From Novosphingobium sp. (GTDB taxonomy: Bacteria; Pseudomonadota; Alphaproteobacteria; Sphingomonadales; Sphingomonadaceae): a stretch of 61,217 nt of DNA. The translations under genes were made by a program, and so were the position numbers. Below the pieces are notes generated by a model that did no database searches, was not told the origin of the DNA, and was given only the letters and a program-made list of their open reading frames with translations. The stretch covers positions 1-61,217 of the forward strand of contig NZ_JADZAT010000003.1 of the NCBI RefSeq assembly GCF_020852455.1, in the 5' to 3' direction. Positions 1 through 8,189 of this stretch are shown here, in pieces. The stretch's first letter is position 1, and each line of letters opens with the position of its first letter.

Positions 1-257
1 CTAAGGATCGTCGCCTTGGTAGGCCATTACCCCACCAACTAGCTAATCCTACGCGGGCCCATCCCTCGGCGATAAATCTTTGGACCGAAGTCATCATCCG
101 GTATTAGCAGTCATTTCTAACTGTTATTCCGAAGCAAAGGGCAGATCCCCACGCGTTACGCACCCGTGCGCCACTAGACCCGAAGGTCTCGTTCGACTTG
201 CATGTGTTAGGCATGCCGCCAGCGTTCGTTCTGAGCCAGGATCAAACTCTCAAGTTT
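1..257 (-). rRNA. 16S ribosomal RNA, 5' part only
   Basis: The reverse complement holds the universal 16S 5' segment (the 27F primer region, at about 231-254) followed by the alphaproteobacterial V1-V2 region. The gene runs off the left edge of the window, so only about 257 nt of the 5' end are present. The exact mature 5' end (about 255-259) is inferred from alignment to the usual start and is not visible directly. Short V1 and V2 helices are as in Sphingomonadales. Confidence 0.97.
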
Positions 258-835
258 GTGTCACGATGGTTGCGGCACGGGTAAACCCGCCGACCGCAGC
301 ATCGAACTTCAGGAGCCGATACCTGCACTTGTCAAACGTAATGGATACGAAGGACATATGAGGTAACGACTTAAACAACCCGTACCCGGAGCCTGAAGCT
401 CGCCGGACGGGGCGCCGTCGCCCACATGTCCCTTCATCTAAAACCGACAATGTCAAAGAGCCACCGACAAAACGAGGCGGACAACCTTAGCTCCCCGATT
501 TCGAGACCGGGGGACTGTTGTCCGACTGTGTTGGCGACCAGAGCGTTTCTGCCGTTTTGAAGCGGCGTTCCCGTCCGGTGAACGGGCCTCTAAGCCTGCC
601 CCTTGATTCGGTCAACGCCTTTTTGCAATTTTATTTCAAAATTTTTGAAAGGCGCAGAAATCTGCCGTTTTTGAGCAAGGATGCTGCCCGATCAGGTTGC
701 CAAGTTCCTAATCCGCGTTTTGCGGCACGCTCACACGAATGCGCGCGCGAACACGGATTGTTTACCCTGTTCGGCTAGGAAGAATGCCGCATGCAGGGGC
801 CCGGCGCCCCGGAAAATCAAGGATTTGCGTAGTTC
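258..835. other. rRNA leader/promoter region and upstream spacer, no protein gene seen
   Basis: This 578-nt stretch separates the 16S 5' end from the first glycosyltransferase. The part at 258-580 should be the transcribed leader of the rRNA operon, read leftwards. The promoter is annotated separately. From 651 to 835 I see only spacer that must carry the promoter of the rightward polysaccharide genes, with a short AAGGA about 12 nt ahead of the ATG at 836. Open frames here look like chance frames. Confidence 0.7.
587..650 (-). promoter_or_regulatory. rRNA operon promoter with AT-rich UP-like element
   Basis: On the minus strand TTGACC (615-610) is followed after exactly 17 nt by TAGAGG (592-587). 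Immediately upstream of the -35, positions 616-650 form an A/T-rich tract in an otherwise GC-rich window, as expected for an UP element contacted by the RNA polymerase alpha subunit. Transcription would start near 580, giving a leader of about 320 nt before 16S. The -10 is a weak match, which is common at rRNA promoters, but no start site has been shown. Confidence 0.6.
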
Positions 836-1828
836 ATGTCCCAACCCGCCATCTCGGTCGCGATGAGCGTTTACAATGGCGAGCGATTCCTCGCCGAGGC
901 GATTCAAAGTGTGCTGGACCAAACCTGGCACGACTTCGAGCTGCTGATTCTCGACGACGGCTCGCGCGATTCCAGCCTGGAGATCATCAACCGGCATGCT
1001 GCGGCTGATTCGCGCATCCGGGTGATCGCGCGTGAGAACCGCGGTCTGGTCACCTCGCTCAACCAGCTGCTGGCCGAAGCCCGGGCGCCGCTGATTGCGC
1101 GGATGGATGCCGATGATGTCTGCGCGCCGCAACGCTTCGAGCGCCAGATCGCCTTCCTGGCCGCGCAGCCCGATCATGGCGTGGTGGGCAGCCTCACTTT
1201 TGATATCGACGAGAACGGCCAGGCCTTCCCGCTCGACACCGCCGAACATCCACTGAGCCATGAGGCTTTCATCGCCCACATTGCCAGCAACGGTCCGCTG
1301 CTGGCGCATCCGACGGTGATGTATCGCCGCGACGTGGTGCTCGCGGCCGGCGGCTATCATGCTGCCTTCCGTCACTGTGAAGACTATGACCTGTGGCTGC
1401 GTCTGGCGCATCGGACGAAGATCGCCAACCTGCCCGAACGGCTGCTGCGCTATCGGCACTATGCAGGACAGGTATCGAACCGGCACGCGCTGGAGCAGCA
1501 GATCGGCGTCGCGGTTTCGCGCCTGGCCTATGCCGAGCGCGTTGCCGGCCGGCCCGATCCGACCGAACACCTCGATGCCCTGCCCCCGATCGAGCAACTC
1601 GATACGGTATTCGGCCGCAAGGGCGTTGCCGGCGAAGTGCGCGCGCACGTGGCGCGCGCCTTGCTCTATTCACGCAGCGAAATGACCGGGCAGGGTTTCG
1701 ACCTGCTGCTCGAACATGTCGGCGAAGGCGGGCGCGGTGCCGAACTGTGGCGCACTGCCGCCCGGCTGGTGCGCTTTGGCGAGCCGCGCCGCGCGCTGAA
1801 GCTTGTCGCCGCGCTGGCCGGCGCCTGA
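836..1828 (+). CDS. Family 2 glycosyltransferase
   Basis: A 330-aa GT-A fold glycosyltransferase that should transfer a sugar from a nucleotide-sugar donor onto a growing surface glycan on the cytoplasmic face. The N-terminus shows the GT2 pattern: 'SVAMSVYNGERFL' (residues 7-19), 'LDDGS' (39-43) and the metal-binding 'DADD' (91-94) followed by 'RFERQ'. The C-terminal third is variable, as usual, and sets the acceptor. It is the first gene of a rightward group, with a flippase starting 4 nt after its stop. Donor and acceptor cannot be read from the sequence. Confidence 0.9.
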   Translation: MSQPAISVAMSVYNGERFLAEAIQSVLDQTWHDFELLILDDGSRDSSLEIINRHAAADSRIRVIARENRGLVTSLNQLLAEARAPLIARMDADDVCAPQRFERQIAFLAAQPDHGVVGSLTFDIDENGQAFPLDTAEHPLSHEAFIAHIASNGPLLAHPTVMYRRDVVLAAGGYHAAFRHCEDYDLWLRLAHRTKIANLPERLLRYRHYAGQVSNRHALEQQIGVAVSRLAYAERVAGRPDPTEHLDALPPIEQLDTVFGRKGVAGEVRAHVARALLYSRSEMTGQGFDLLLEHVGEGGRGAELWRTAARLVRFGEPRRALKLVAALAGA

Positions 1829-1832
1829 TCCG

Positions 1833-3293
1833 ATGAGCGTGCGTCGCGCCGCGCTGTGGTCGCTGGTCTCGCAGTACGCGAGCTTCGCGATCCAGTTCGC
1901 GACCAGTGTAATCATCTCGCGGCTGTACCTGCTGCCCGCCGATGTCGGGCTGTTCTCGATCGCGCTGGCCGCCGCCATGATGGTTTCGATCTTTCAGGAC
2001 ATGGGGATCAGCCGGTTCGTGACCGGCCAGCCCGAAATGCGCGAGGATCATGTCCGCGACTATGCCGCCGTGGCAGTGGGGATCGGCTGGCTGGTGGCCC
2101 TGGCCGTGGCACTGGCTGCCTGGCCCCTGGCGCAGTTCTATGACCAGCCAGGGCTGACCGGGCTGATGCTGATCATTGCCGCATCCTATGCGCTTTCGCC
2201 GCTGGCGATCGTGCCCAGTGCGCTGCTGCTGCGCGCACTGGATCTCAAATCGCTGCTGTACGCCAATGCCGGATCGGCGCTGGTGGGCGGGATCACCGCG
2301 GTAGCCGCCGCTGCCGCCGGCGCCGGGCCGGCTGCGCTGGCCTGGGGCATGCTGGCCACCGCGCTGACCCGCCTGGGCATTGTCCAGCTGCTTCGGCCGG
2401 TCTGGCCGCGTCGCCCCCGCGACCTGACGATCGTTCGCCCGATGATCAGCTTCGGCGGCTCGTCCTTCGCGATCAGTCTGTCGGGCGCGATCGGGATGCG
2501 TAGCCAGGACCTGATCGTCGGACGCCTGCTGGGCCTGACCGCGACCGGGCTGTTCACCCGCGCCAGCGCGCTGGCCGGGCAGATGTCGATGCTGGTGGTC
2601 GGTTCGATCAGCGGGGTGTTCTATCCTGCCTTCGCGAAGAAGCGCGATGCCGGGGAAGACCTGGTCGAACCCTACCTTCATCTGGTGGCCTGCAACACCG
2701 GACTGCAATGGGCTGCGGCGATTGGCATGGCACTGGCCGCCGAACCGCTGGTCTATCTGCTCTATGGTCCCAACTGGATGGAAGTGGCACCGCTGCTGCG
2801 CTGGACGGCTCTGGCAGAACTGTTCTTCATGGCGATCCCGCTGCAGATGGACATTCCGATCCTGCTGGGCCGGATCAAGACGCTGGTCTGGGTCAATCTG
2901 GCCGATACGGCGATCACGATCGCGATTCTGGCCGGGTTCTGTTTGTGGGGGCTGGAAGCCGCAGCGCAGAGCCGTCTGGCGGCCGGAGCGATCTGGTGCG
3001 CGATCTATGCCGTGTTCATCAGCCGCCTGCTCAAGCTGAACCTGGCCAGCCTGGCTTCGGTCTATCTGCGCAGCGGGCTCTGTGCGCTCGCTGCCGGCGT
3101 CCCGCTGCTACTCTCGCGCCAGCTGGGCTGGTTTGCACCTGACATGGGTTTTGCAATGTTGCTGGGGCTGAGCCTGGCCGGAGTTGCCTGCTGGTTCGTC
3201 ACTCTGCCGCTGGTCAGCCACCCGCTGTGGCGCGAAGTACGGCTGGGACTGTCAAAATTGTCGCCAGGCCGACCCGTCGGCGAACAGGCCTGA
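1833..3293 (+). CDS. Wzx-like oligosaccharide flippase (lipopolysaccharide biosynthesis protein)
   Basis: A 486-aa multi-pass inner-membrane protein of the MOP superfamily (polysaccharide transport/flippase type), with about 12 hydrophobic segments and a polar N-terminal helix beginning 'MSVRRAALWSLVSQY', typical of Wzx/RfbX proteins. It should flip an undecaprenyl-linked oligosaccharide to the periplasm. I chose the ATG at 1833, four nt after the upstream stop, over the in-frame TTG at 1803 that would overlap the glycosyltransferase. Its position between glycosyltransferase genes fits a small polysaccharide locus. The exact substrate is unknown. Confidence 0.85.
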   Translation: MSVRRAALWSLVSQYASFAIQFATSVIISRLYLLPADVGLFSIALAAAMMVSIFQDMGISRFVTGQPEMREDHVRDYAAVAVGIGWLVALAVALAAWPLAQFYDQPGLTGLMLIIAASYALSPLAIVPSALLLRALDLKSLLYANAGSALVGGITAVAAAAAGAGPAALAWGMLATALTRLGIVQLLRPVWPRRPRDLTIVRPMISFGGSSFAISLSGAIGMRSQDLIVGRLLGLTATGLFTRASALAGQMSMLVVGSISGVFYPAFAKKRDAGEDLVEPYLHLVACNTGLQWAAAIGMALAAEPLVYLLYGPNWMEVAPLLRWTALAELFFMAIPLQMDIPILLGRIKTLVWVNLADTAITIAILAGFCLWGLEAAAQSRLAAGAIWCAIYAVFISRLLKLNLASLASVYLRSGLCALAAGVPLLLSRQLGWFAPDMGFAMLLGLSLAGVACWFVTLPLVSHPLWREVRLGLSKLSPGRPVGEQA

Positions 3294-3299
3294 CCTGCG

Positions 3300-4166
3300 A
3301 TGCGGATGGCCTATCTGGTGATGGCGCACGAGGATCGCGTCGGGCTGGAGCACTTGCTGGCGGCCCTGCTGCCGCCGGGGGCCGATGATATCGCCATTGT
3401 CCATGTCGATGCCGGTTCCGCACTGTGGCGCGAATTGCGCGGCAGCGCATTGTCCGACGATTCCCGCGTCCACCTGCTGCCCGATCCGGTCCGGGTCATC
3501 TGGGGGCACTGGAGCCAGGTCGAGGCTGCCCGCCGGCTAATCGCCAGGGCACTCGAACTGGGCTGCGACTATGCCCATACACTCAGCGGCGTGGACTGGC
3601 CTGTAGCATCGCGCGACGCCATCCAAGCCGATATCGCCCAGGCGCCGTCCGGCGCATGCTTTGCCGAGGCAATTGCGCTTGAACAGGAAGAGCGGATGCA
3701 GCAGTACCGCTTCGACACGCGCTGGCTGCGGCTCGATCCCGCACGCGACCGGCTGGCCTATGCCCTGACCTGGGAACTGCGCCGGGCTTCACGCATCATT
3801 GGCAGCGTGAACAAAGCGCTGGGACGCGAACGTGATCGCCCGCTGGGTCCGTGGCACAAGGGTTCGTGCTGGTGGAGCCTGCCCGAGGCGGCGCTGCGCA
3901 GTACGCTTGCCGATCTTGATCTGCTGGTTGAGAGCGGCCGCCTCAAGGGCACGGTCTGTGCTGACGAACATGCTGTTCCGACATCGTTGGCCCGGCATCA
4001 TGGCCCGCGCCTTCAGCCCTATCGCCGGTTCATCGACTTTCCGGCCGGCGCATCAAGCCCGCGCGTCCTGACCCGATCCGATCTGCCTGCAATCAGGGCC
4101 AGCGGTGCCTGGTTCGCCCGAAAGGTCGATGCGCGGATCGATCCGTTCTTTCGCGAACTGCCCTGA
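3300..4166 (+). CDS. GT14-like (core-2/I-branching) glycosyltransferase
   Basis: A 288-aa protein with the pattern of the bacterial beta-1,6-N-acetylglucosaminyltransferase/xylosyltransferase family (GT14). It begins 'MAYLVMAHED' like family members, has 'VIWGHWSQVEAARRLI' and the characteristic 'LSGVDWPV' in the middle, and a conserved Trp/Lys segment 'WHKGSCWWSL'. GT14 enzymes branch glycans in animals; in bacteria most are uncharacterised surface-glycan enzymes. It starts 6 nt after the flippase stop, so the three genes are probably co-transcribed. A second ATG two codons in (3306) is an equally good start. Confidence 0.75.
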   Translation: MRMAYLVMAHEDRVGLEHLLAALLPPGADDIAIVHVDAGSALWRELRGSALSDDSRVHLLPDPVRVIWGHWSQVEAARRLIARALELGCDYAHTLSGVDWPVASRDAIQADIAQAPSGACFAEAIALEQEERMQQYRFDTRWLRLDPARDRLAYALTWELRRASRIIGSVNKALGRERDRPLGPWHKGSCWWSLPEAALRSTLADLDLLVESGRLKGTVCADEHAVPTSLARHHGPRLQPYRRFIDFPAGASSPRVLTRSDLPAIRASGAWFARKVDARIDPFFRELP

Positions 4167-5084
4167 TCAGCCCAACGCAGCAATCGCTCTGAGCGCGGCA
4201 CGGCGGTACATTCCGCGTTCGAACCGGCAGGTGCCCAGAAAATGCGCAACCGATGCCGCGCCCAGGTCTGGCTCGCCCCAATAGTTCATATAGCGATCAT
4301 AGGGCAGCAGCAGCGGCTCTCCCTCGTTCGCGACGATCACGTTCGACATCACCTGCTCGCTGCCCCACTGCGCCCACTTGGCTGCGCCCAGCATGGCGGT
4401 CGCCTCACGGCTGAAGGCATCGGCGACTTCGCGGCCAAGCCCGCCCGGCGCAAACCCGGCGAAGCCTGCGCAGCCGCGAACATAGTGTACCGGCTTGGGC
4501 AGGCCGGCATCGATCCGGTCCATCGCGGCCTCGATCCGGGCCTGAACATGAGCGCTTTCGGGAACAGTAGCCAGATCCCGGGCAAAGGCCCCGGCGGGCT
4601 GCCAGCGCGAACTCTCATCGCCCTTCAGGGTGAAATTGCGTCCCGCAGCGATCGCCGCAGCCACTTCAGGCACCGGCCCCAAGGTCACGGTGTCGGAATC
4701 GAGCTGGATCACATAGTCACCCTGACGCAGCGCAAGCAGACTGAGCAACCGTTCCCAGCAACCGCCCTTGGGGCAATCGCCGCGATCGACATCGGCGATC
4801 GAGAGGATCAGCGGCGCATCGAGATGCACAGCCAGCACTGCCCGGTCCGCCGCAGTCAGCGTGCCATCGTCAAGGATCGCGAAACGGCCCTGCCCGAGAT
4901 GGGCGTGAAACGACTTGGCCGCGACCAGATAGGGTACCAGCACCCGGGTGCCGATCATCGAGAAGATCACCAACCCATCCTCGCCGGTCCGCAGCGCAGG
5001 GGTATCAAGCACCGCGCGGGCAGCGCGGTTGAATTGCCATTCGCGCAGCTTGCGCAAGGCTCTTTGCGGCAGGGATTCCATCAT
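4167..5084 (-). CDS. Putative glycosyltransferase (DxD-type), function unknown
   Basis: A 305-aa protein convergent with the GT14-like gene, its stop directly abutting that gene's end. I recognise a GT-A-like core: 'GRFAILDDGTLT' near residue 70-80, then 'YVIQLDSDTVTLG' with a DSD motif that could bind metal and nucleotide sugar, and a C-terminal half rich in Trp/Gly/Tyr. I cannot assign it to a named family with certainty; GT8-like or a lineage-specific group are possible. Start chosen at the first of two adjacent ATGs (5084); the frame stays open further upstream, but that part is compositionally unlike protein. Confidence 0.6.
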   Translation of the reverse strand: MMESLPQRALRKLREWQFNRAARAVLDTPALRTGEDGLVIFSMIGTRVLVPYLVAAKSFHAHLGQGRFAILDDGTLTAADRAVLAVHLDAPLILSIADVDRGDCPKGGCWERLLSLLALRQGDYVIQLDSDTVTLGPVPEVAAAIAAGRNFTLKGDESSRWQPAGAFARDLATVPESAHVQARIEAAMDRIDAGLPKPVHYVRGCAGFAGFAPGGLGREVADAFSREATAMLGAAKWAQWGSEQVMSNVIVANEGEPLLLPYDRYMNYWGEPDLGAASVAHFLGTCRFERGMYRRAALRAIAALG

Positions 5085-5191
5085 TTGCGCATAGCAAATG
5101 CGTGTTAAGCAAAGGCAAATGCGCCTTTCGACGGACTGCATGGCGCCCCCTGCCCCGCCATGATACCGTGCTGGCAAAAGGGAGAAGGCCG

Positions 5192-6103
5192 ATGCCAGCC
5201 AGTTCACTGATCGCTCCGCTTCTACCGATCGCGGCGATGTTTCCGGTCCTGAGCAGCCAGCAGGCCGGGGTTCCGGCAAGCGAAGTGGACGTGGTGCAGG
5301 TGTCCGAAGACCGGCATGACCGGATGACCGTACCGGTGCGGATCGGCGCGAATGGACCGTATGACTTCCTGATCGACACCGGCGCGCAGAACACCGTGCT
5401 CAGCATCGCGCTGGCCGGCAAGCTTTCGCTTCAGCCCCAGCGGAAGGTGCGGCTGATCGGTGTGGCCGGCATTTCCGAGGTTGATACGGTTACGGTGGAC
5501 GAGATCGGGCTGGGCCGGCGCAGCTTCTACAGCCTGCTGACCCCGCTGCTGCCCGCCCCGCACATCGGTGCCGACGGGATCCTGGGGCTCGACAGCCTGC
5601 AGGGACAGCGGGTGCAGATCGATTTTCGCAAGGGCACCATGGCCGTGGATGATGCCGGCGTGCTGGGCGGAAATCGCGGGTTCGAGATTGTCGTCACCGC
5701 GCGGCGACGCTCTGGCCAGCTGATCATGGCCGATGCGGTGGTCGATGGTGTGCGGGTCAGTGTGGTGATCGATACCGGCGCCGAATATTCGATTGGCAAC
5801 CGGGCCTTGCAAAAGGCCCTGTCACGGCGCGGGCGCAGCGGCACGATGCAGCTCAAGAGTGTGACCGGTCAGGAGATCACCGCCGATCTGGGACTGGCGG
5901 GCAATCTCCAGATCAATGACATGAACTTCGGCAATGTGGTGATCGCCTATGCCGATTCCCCGCCGTTCAAGGTGCTGGGCCTCGACAAGAAGCCCGCCCT
6001 GTTCCTTGGCATGCGCGATCTGCGTGCGCTGGACCGGGTTGCGATCGATTTCTCGACGCGGCGCATTTACTTCGATCTGCCCAAGGACGCCTACCGCAAC
6101 TGA
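5192..6103 (+). CDS. Two-lobed retropepsin-like aspartic protease, exported
   Basis: A 303-aa protein with a hydrophobic N-terminus (residues 5-20) and two copies of the clan AA active-site motif, DTGAQ at residue 62 and DTGAE at 194, each embedded in the usual hydrophobic-hydrophobic-D-T-G strand. Each half also carries the downstream 'GILGLD' or 'LFLGMRDL' type flap/strand. Bacterial retropepsin-like proteins usually have one motif per chain and dimerise, so this chain could form a pepsin-like active site by itself. Start at ATG 5192, preceded by GGAGAAGG; the longer frame from 5102 overlaps the promoter region. The substrate is unknown and a periplasmic location is inferred. Confidence 0.8.
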   Translation: MPASSLIAPLLPIAAMFPVLSSQQAGVPASEVDVVQVSEDRHDRMTVPVRIGANGPYDFLIDTGAQNTVLSIALAGKLSLQPQRKVRLIGVAGISEVDTVTVDEIGLGRRSFYSLLTPLLPAPHIGADGILGLDSLQGQRVQIDFRKGTMAVDDAGVLGGNRGFEIVVTARRRSGQLIMADAVVDGVRVSVVIDTGAEYSIGNRALQKALSRRGRSGTMQLKSVTGQEITADLGLAGNLQINDMNFGNVVIAYADSPPFKVLGLDKKPALFLGMRDLRALDRVAIDFSTRRIYFDLPKDAYRN

Positions 6104-6134
6104 TCGGGCTGGCATTTGGCCGGGCGCAGCCTAA

Positions 6135-7967
6135 ATGAAGCGCATGCCGCCCGACCAGCCCGTCGACCCGACCAGCCTTGCCCACCACCAGGGCTGGGAC
6201 ACGCTGCGGCGGTTCCTGCCCTATCTGTGGCCGCGCGATAATCCCGCGCTGCGCTGGCGGATCAGCGGTGCGGTGCTGCTGGTGCTGGCCTCGATCGCCA
6301 CACAGTTCGTACTGCCCTACCTGCTGAAATGGGCGGTTGATGCGATGAACATCACCGGCGCGCGGGTGCTGACCTTCGCGCTGCTTTATGTGCTGGCCTA
6401 TTCGGCTGGCCGGTTCGGCGGGGTGGTGTTCGACAACCTGCGCAACATCGTGTTCGAACGGGTTGGCCAGGATGCCACGCGGCAACTGGCCGAACATGTC
6501 TTTGGCCAGCTGCACCGGCTGTCGCTACGCTTTCACCTGGCCCGCCGCACCGGCGAGGTGACCAAGGTGATCGACCGCGGCACCAAGAGCATCGACGTGA
6601 TGCTCTATTTCATGCTGTTCAACATCGCCCCCACGGTGATCCAGCTGCTGGGCGTGGCGGTAATCTTCTACCTCAACTTCGGCTGGCCGCTGGTGATCGC
6701 CACGGGAATCGCCGTGGCTGCCTATATCTGGGTGACCCGCGCGATCACCGAATGGCGCACCGCGCTGCGCGAAAAGATGAACCGGCTGGATGGTCAGGCG
6801 CTCGCCCGGTCGGTCGATTCGCTGCTGAACTATGAAACGGTGAAATACTTCAATGCCGAAGGCCGCGAGCTGGCCCGCTATGCCGAAGCGACCAGCGCCT
6901 ATGCCGAAGCCGCGGTGAAAAGCGAGAACAGCCTGGGCCTGCTCAACATCGCGCAGGCGCTGGTGGTGAACCTGTTGATGGCTGGCGCGCTGGCGCTGAC
7001 TGTGTGGGGCTGGGCCAAGGGCGAATATACTGCCGGCCAGCTGGTCTTCGTACAGACCTACCTGACCCAGCTGTTCCGCCCGCTCGACATGCTGGGGATG
7101 GTCTATCGCACGATCCGCCAGGGCCTGATCGACATGGCCGAGATGTTCCGCCTGATCGATACCGAGGTGGAAGTGCAGGACGCCCCCGGTGCCCCCGCGT
7201 TGGTGATCACCCAGCCGACACTGACCTTCGACAACGTGGTCTTCGGCTATGAGCCGGACCGGACGATCCTGAAAGGGTTGAGCTTTGAAGTACCAGCCGG
7301 CTGGCAGGTCGCGCTGGTCGGTCCTTCGGGTGCTGGCAAGAGCACGATCGCGCGGCTGGTGTTCCGCTTCTATGATCCGTGGAGCGGGCGGATCCTGATC
7401 GACGGACAGGATATCCGCACCGTGACGCAGGAAAGCCTGCGCCGGGCGCTGGGGATCGTTCCGCAGGATTCGGTGCTGTTCAACGAAAGCATCGGCTACA
7501 ACATCGCCTATGGCCGCGACGGAGCCGGCATGGCCGAAGTGCAAGAGGCCGCGCGCAAGGCCGCACTGATGGGGCTGATCGACCGGCTGCCGCAAGGCTT
7601 CGAAACCGAAGTGGGTGAGCGCGGGCTCAAGCTGTCAGGCGGGGAGAAACAGCGCGTCGCGATCGCCCGCACGCTGGTCAAGAACCCGCCGATCCTGCTG
7701 CTGGACGAGGCGACCAGCGCGCTCGACACCCGCACCGAACAGGAAATCCTCACCACCCTGCACGCGGTCGCCGAGGGGCGCACCTCGCTCTCGATCGCGC
7801 ACCGCCTGTCAACCGTGGCCGATGCCGACCGGATCCTGGTGCTGAACGATGGCCAGCTGGCCGAACAGGGCACCCATGCGCAGTTGCTGCGCAAGGCCGG
7901 GCTCTATGCCGAAATGTGGGCGCGGCAGGCCGAAGCGATCGAGGAAGCTGCGGAGGCGGCGGAGTGA
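6135..7967 (+). CDS. atm1: Atm1-type ABC exporter of glutathione conjugates/heavy metals
   Basis: A 610-aa half-transporter: six transmembrane helices (about 40-325) fused to a nucleotide-binding domain with Walker A GPSGAGKST (396-404), signature LSGGEKQ, Walker B ILLLDE and a switch His in 'SIAHRLS'. It is nearly the same length as the structurally known N. aromaticivorans Atm1 (608 aa). The oxidised-glutathione contacts I recall for that protein (Y195, R206, R210, N269, Q272, G319, R323) are all present here shifted by two: Y197, R208, R212, N271, Q274, G321, R325. Function is therefore probably export of glutathione disulfide or metal-glutathione complexes. It lies alone, 31 nt downstream of the protease. 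Confidence 0.95.
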   Translation: MKRMPPDQPVDPTSLAHHQGWDTLRRFLPYLWPRDNPALRWRISGAVLLVLASIATQFVLPYLLKWAVDAMNITGARVLTFALLYVLAYSAGRFGGVVFDNLRNIVFERVGQDATRQLAEHVFGQLHRLSLRFHLARRTGEVTKVIDRGTKSIDVMLYFMLFNIAPTVIQLLGVAVIFYLNFGWPLVIATGIAVAAYIWVTRAITEWRTALREKMNRLDGQALARSVDSLLNYETVKYFNAEGRELARYAEATSAYAEAAVKSENSLGLLNIAQALVVNLLMAGALALTVWGWAKGEYTAGQLVFVQTYLTQLFRPLDMLGMVYRTIRQGLIDMAEMFRLIDTEVEVQDAPGAPALVITQPTLTFDNVVFGYEPDRTILKGLSFEVPAGWQVALVGPSGAGKSTIARLVFRFYDPWSGRILIDGQDIRTVTQESLRRALGIVPQDSVLFNESIGYNIAYGRDGAGMAEVQEAARKAALMGLIDRLPQGFETEVGERGLKLSGGEKQRVAIARTLVKNPPILLLDEATSALDTRTEQEILTTLHAVAEGRTSLSIAHRLSTVADADRILVLNDGQLAEQGTHAQLLRKAGLYAEMWARQAEAIEEAAEAAE

Positions 7968-7980
7968 AGCTGCCTGCGGA

Positions 7981-8187
7981 TCAGTCCTTCACCACGTCCG
8001 CTTCACCCCAGACCACCGCCTGAGCAACCTTCATGCACAGGTGGCCTTCATCCCACGCCATGCTGGGCGAGCCATAGAGCCGCCAGCCCTGCTCCAGCGC
8101 TTCGGACACGCGCTCGCAAAAGGCGCGGTCATCCTTGCCGGTGAGCAGCCGGTAGACCGGGCGATCTTCGGGGGTCTCGTATGCCAT
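7981..8187 (-). CDS. DUF1737 domain protein
   Basis: A 68-aa soluble protein matching the DUF1737 pattern: 'YRLLTGKDDRAFCERVSEAL' followed by 'GWRLYGSPSMAWD' and a short C-terminal strand. The domain has no known biochemical role; it occurs as a small stand-alone protein in alphaproteobacteria. It starts 2 nt after the stop of the M16 protease gene, so the two are almost certainly on one transcript. It is convergent with atm1, with only 13 nt between the stops. Confidence 0.8.
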   Translation of the reverse strand: MAYETPEDRPVYRLLTGKDDRAFCERVSEALEQGWRLYGSPSMAWDEGHLCMKVAQAVVWGEADVVKD

Positions 8188-8189
8188 GG

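Noticed and set aside
80..456. Short open frames over the 16S gene and its leader
   Set aside because: The DNA is rRNA and leader; frames there are incidental.
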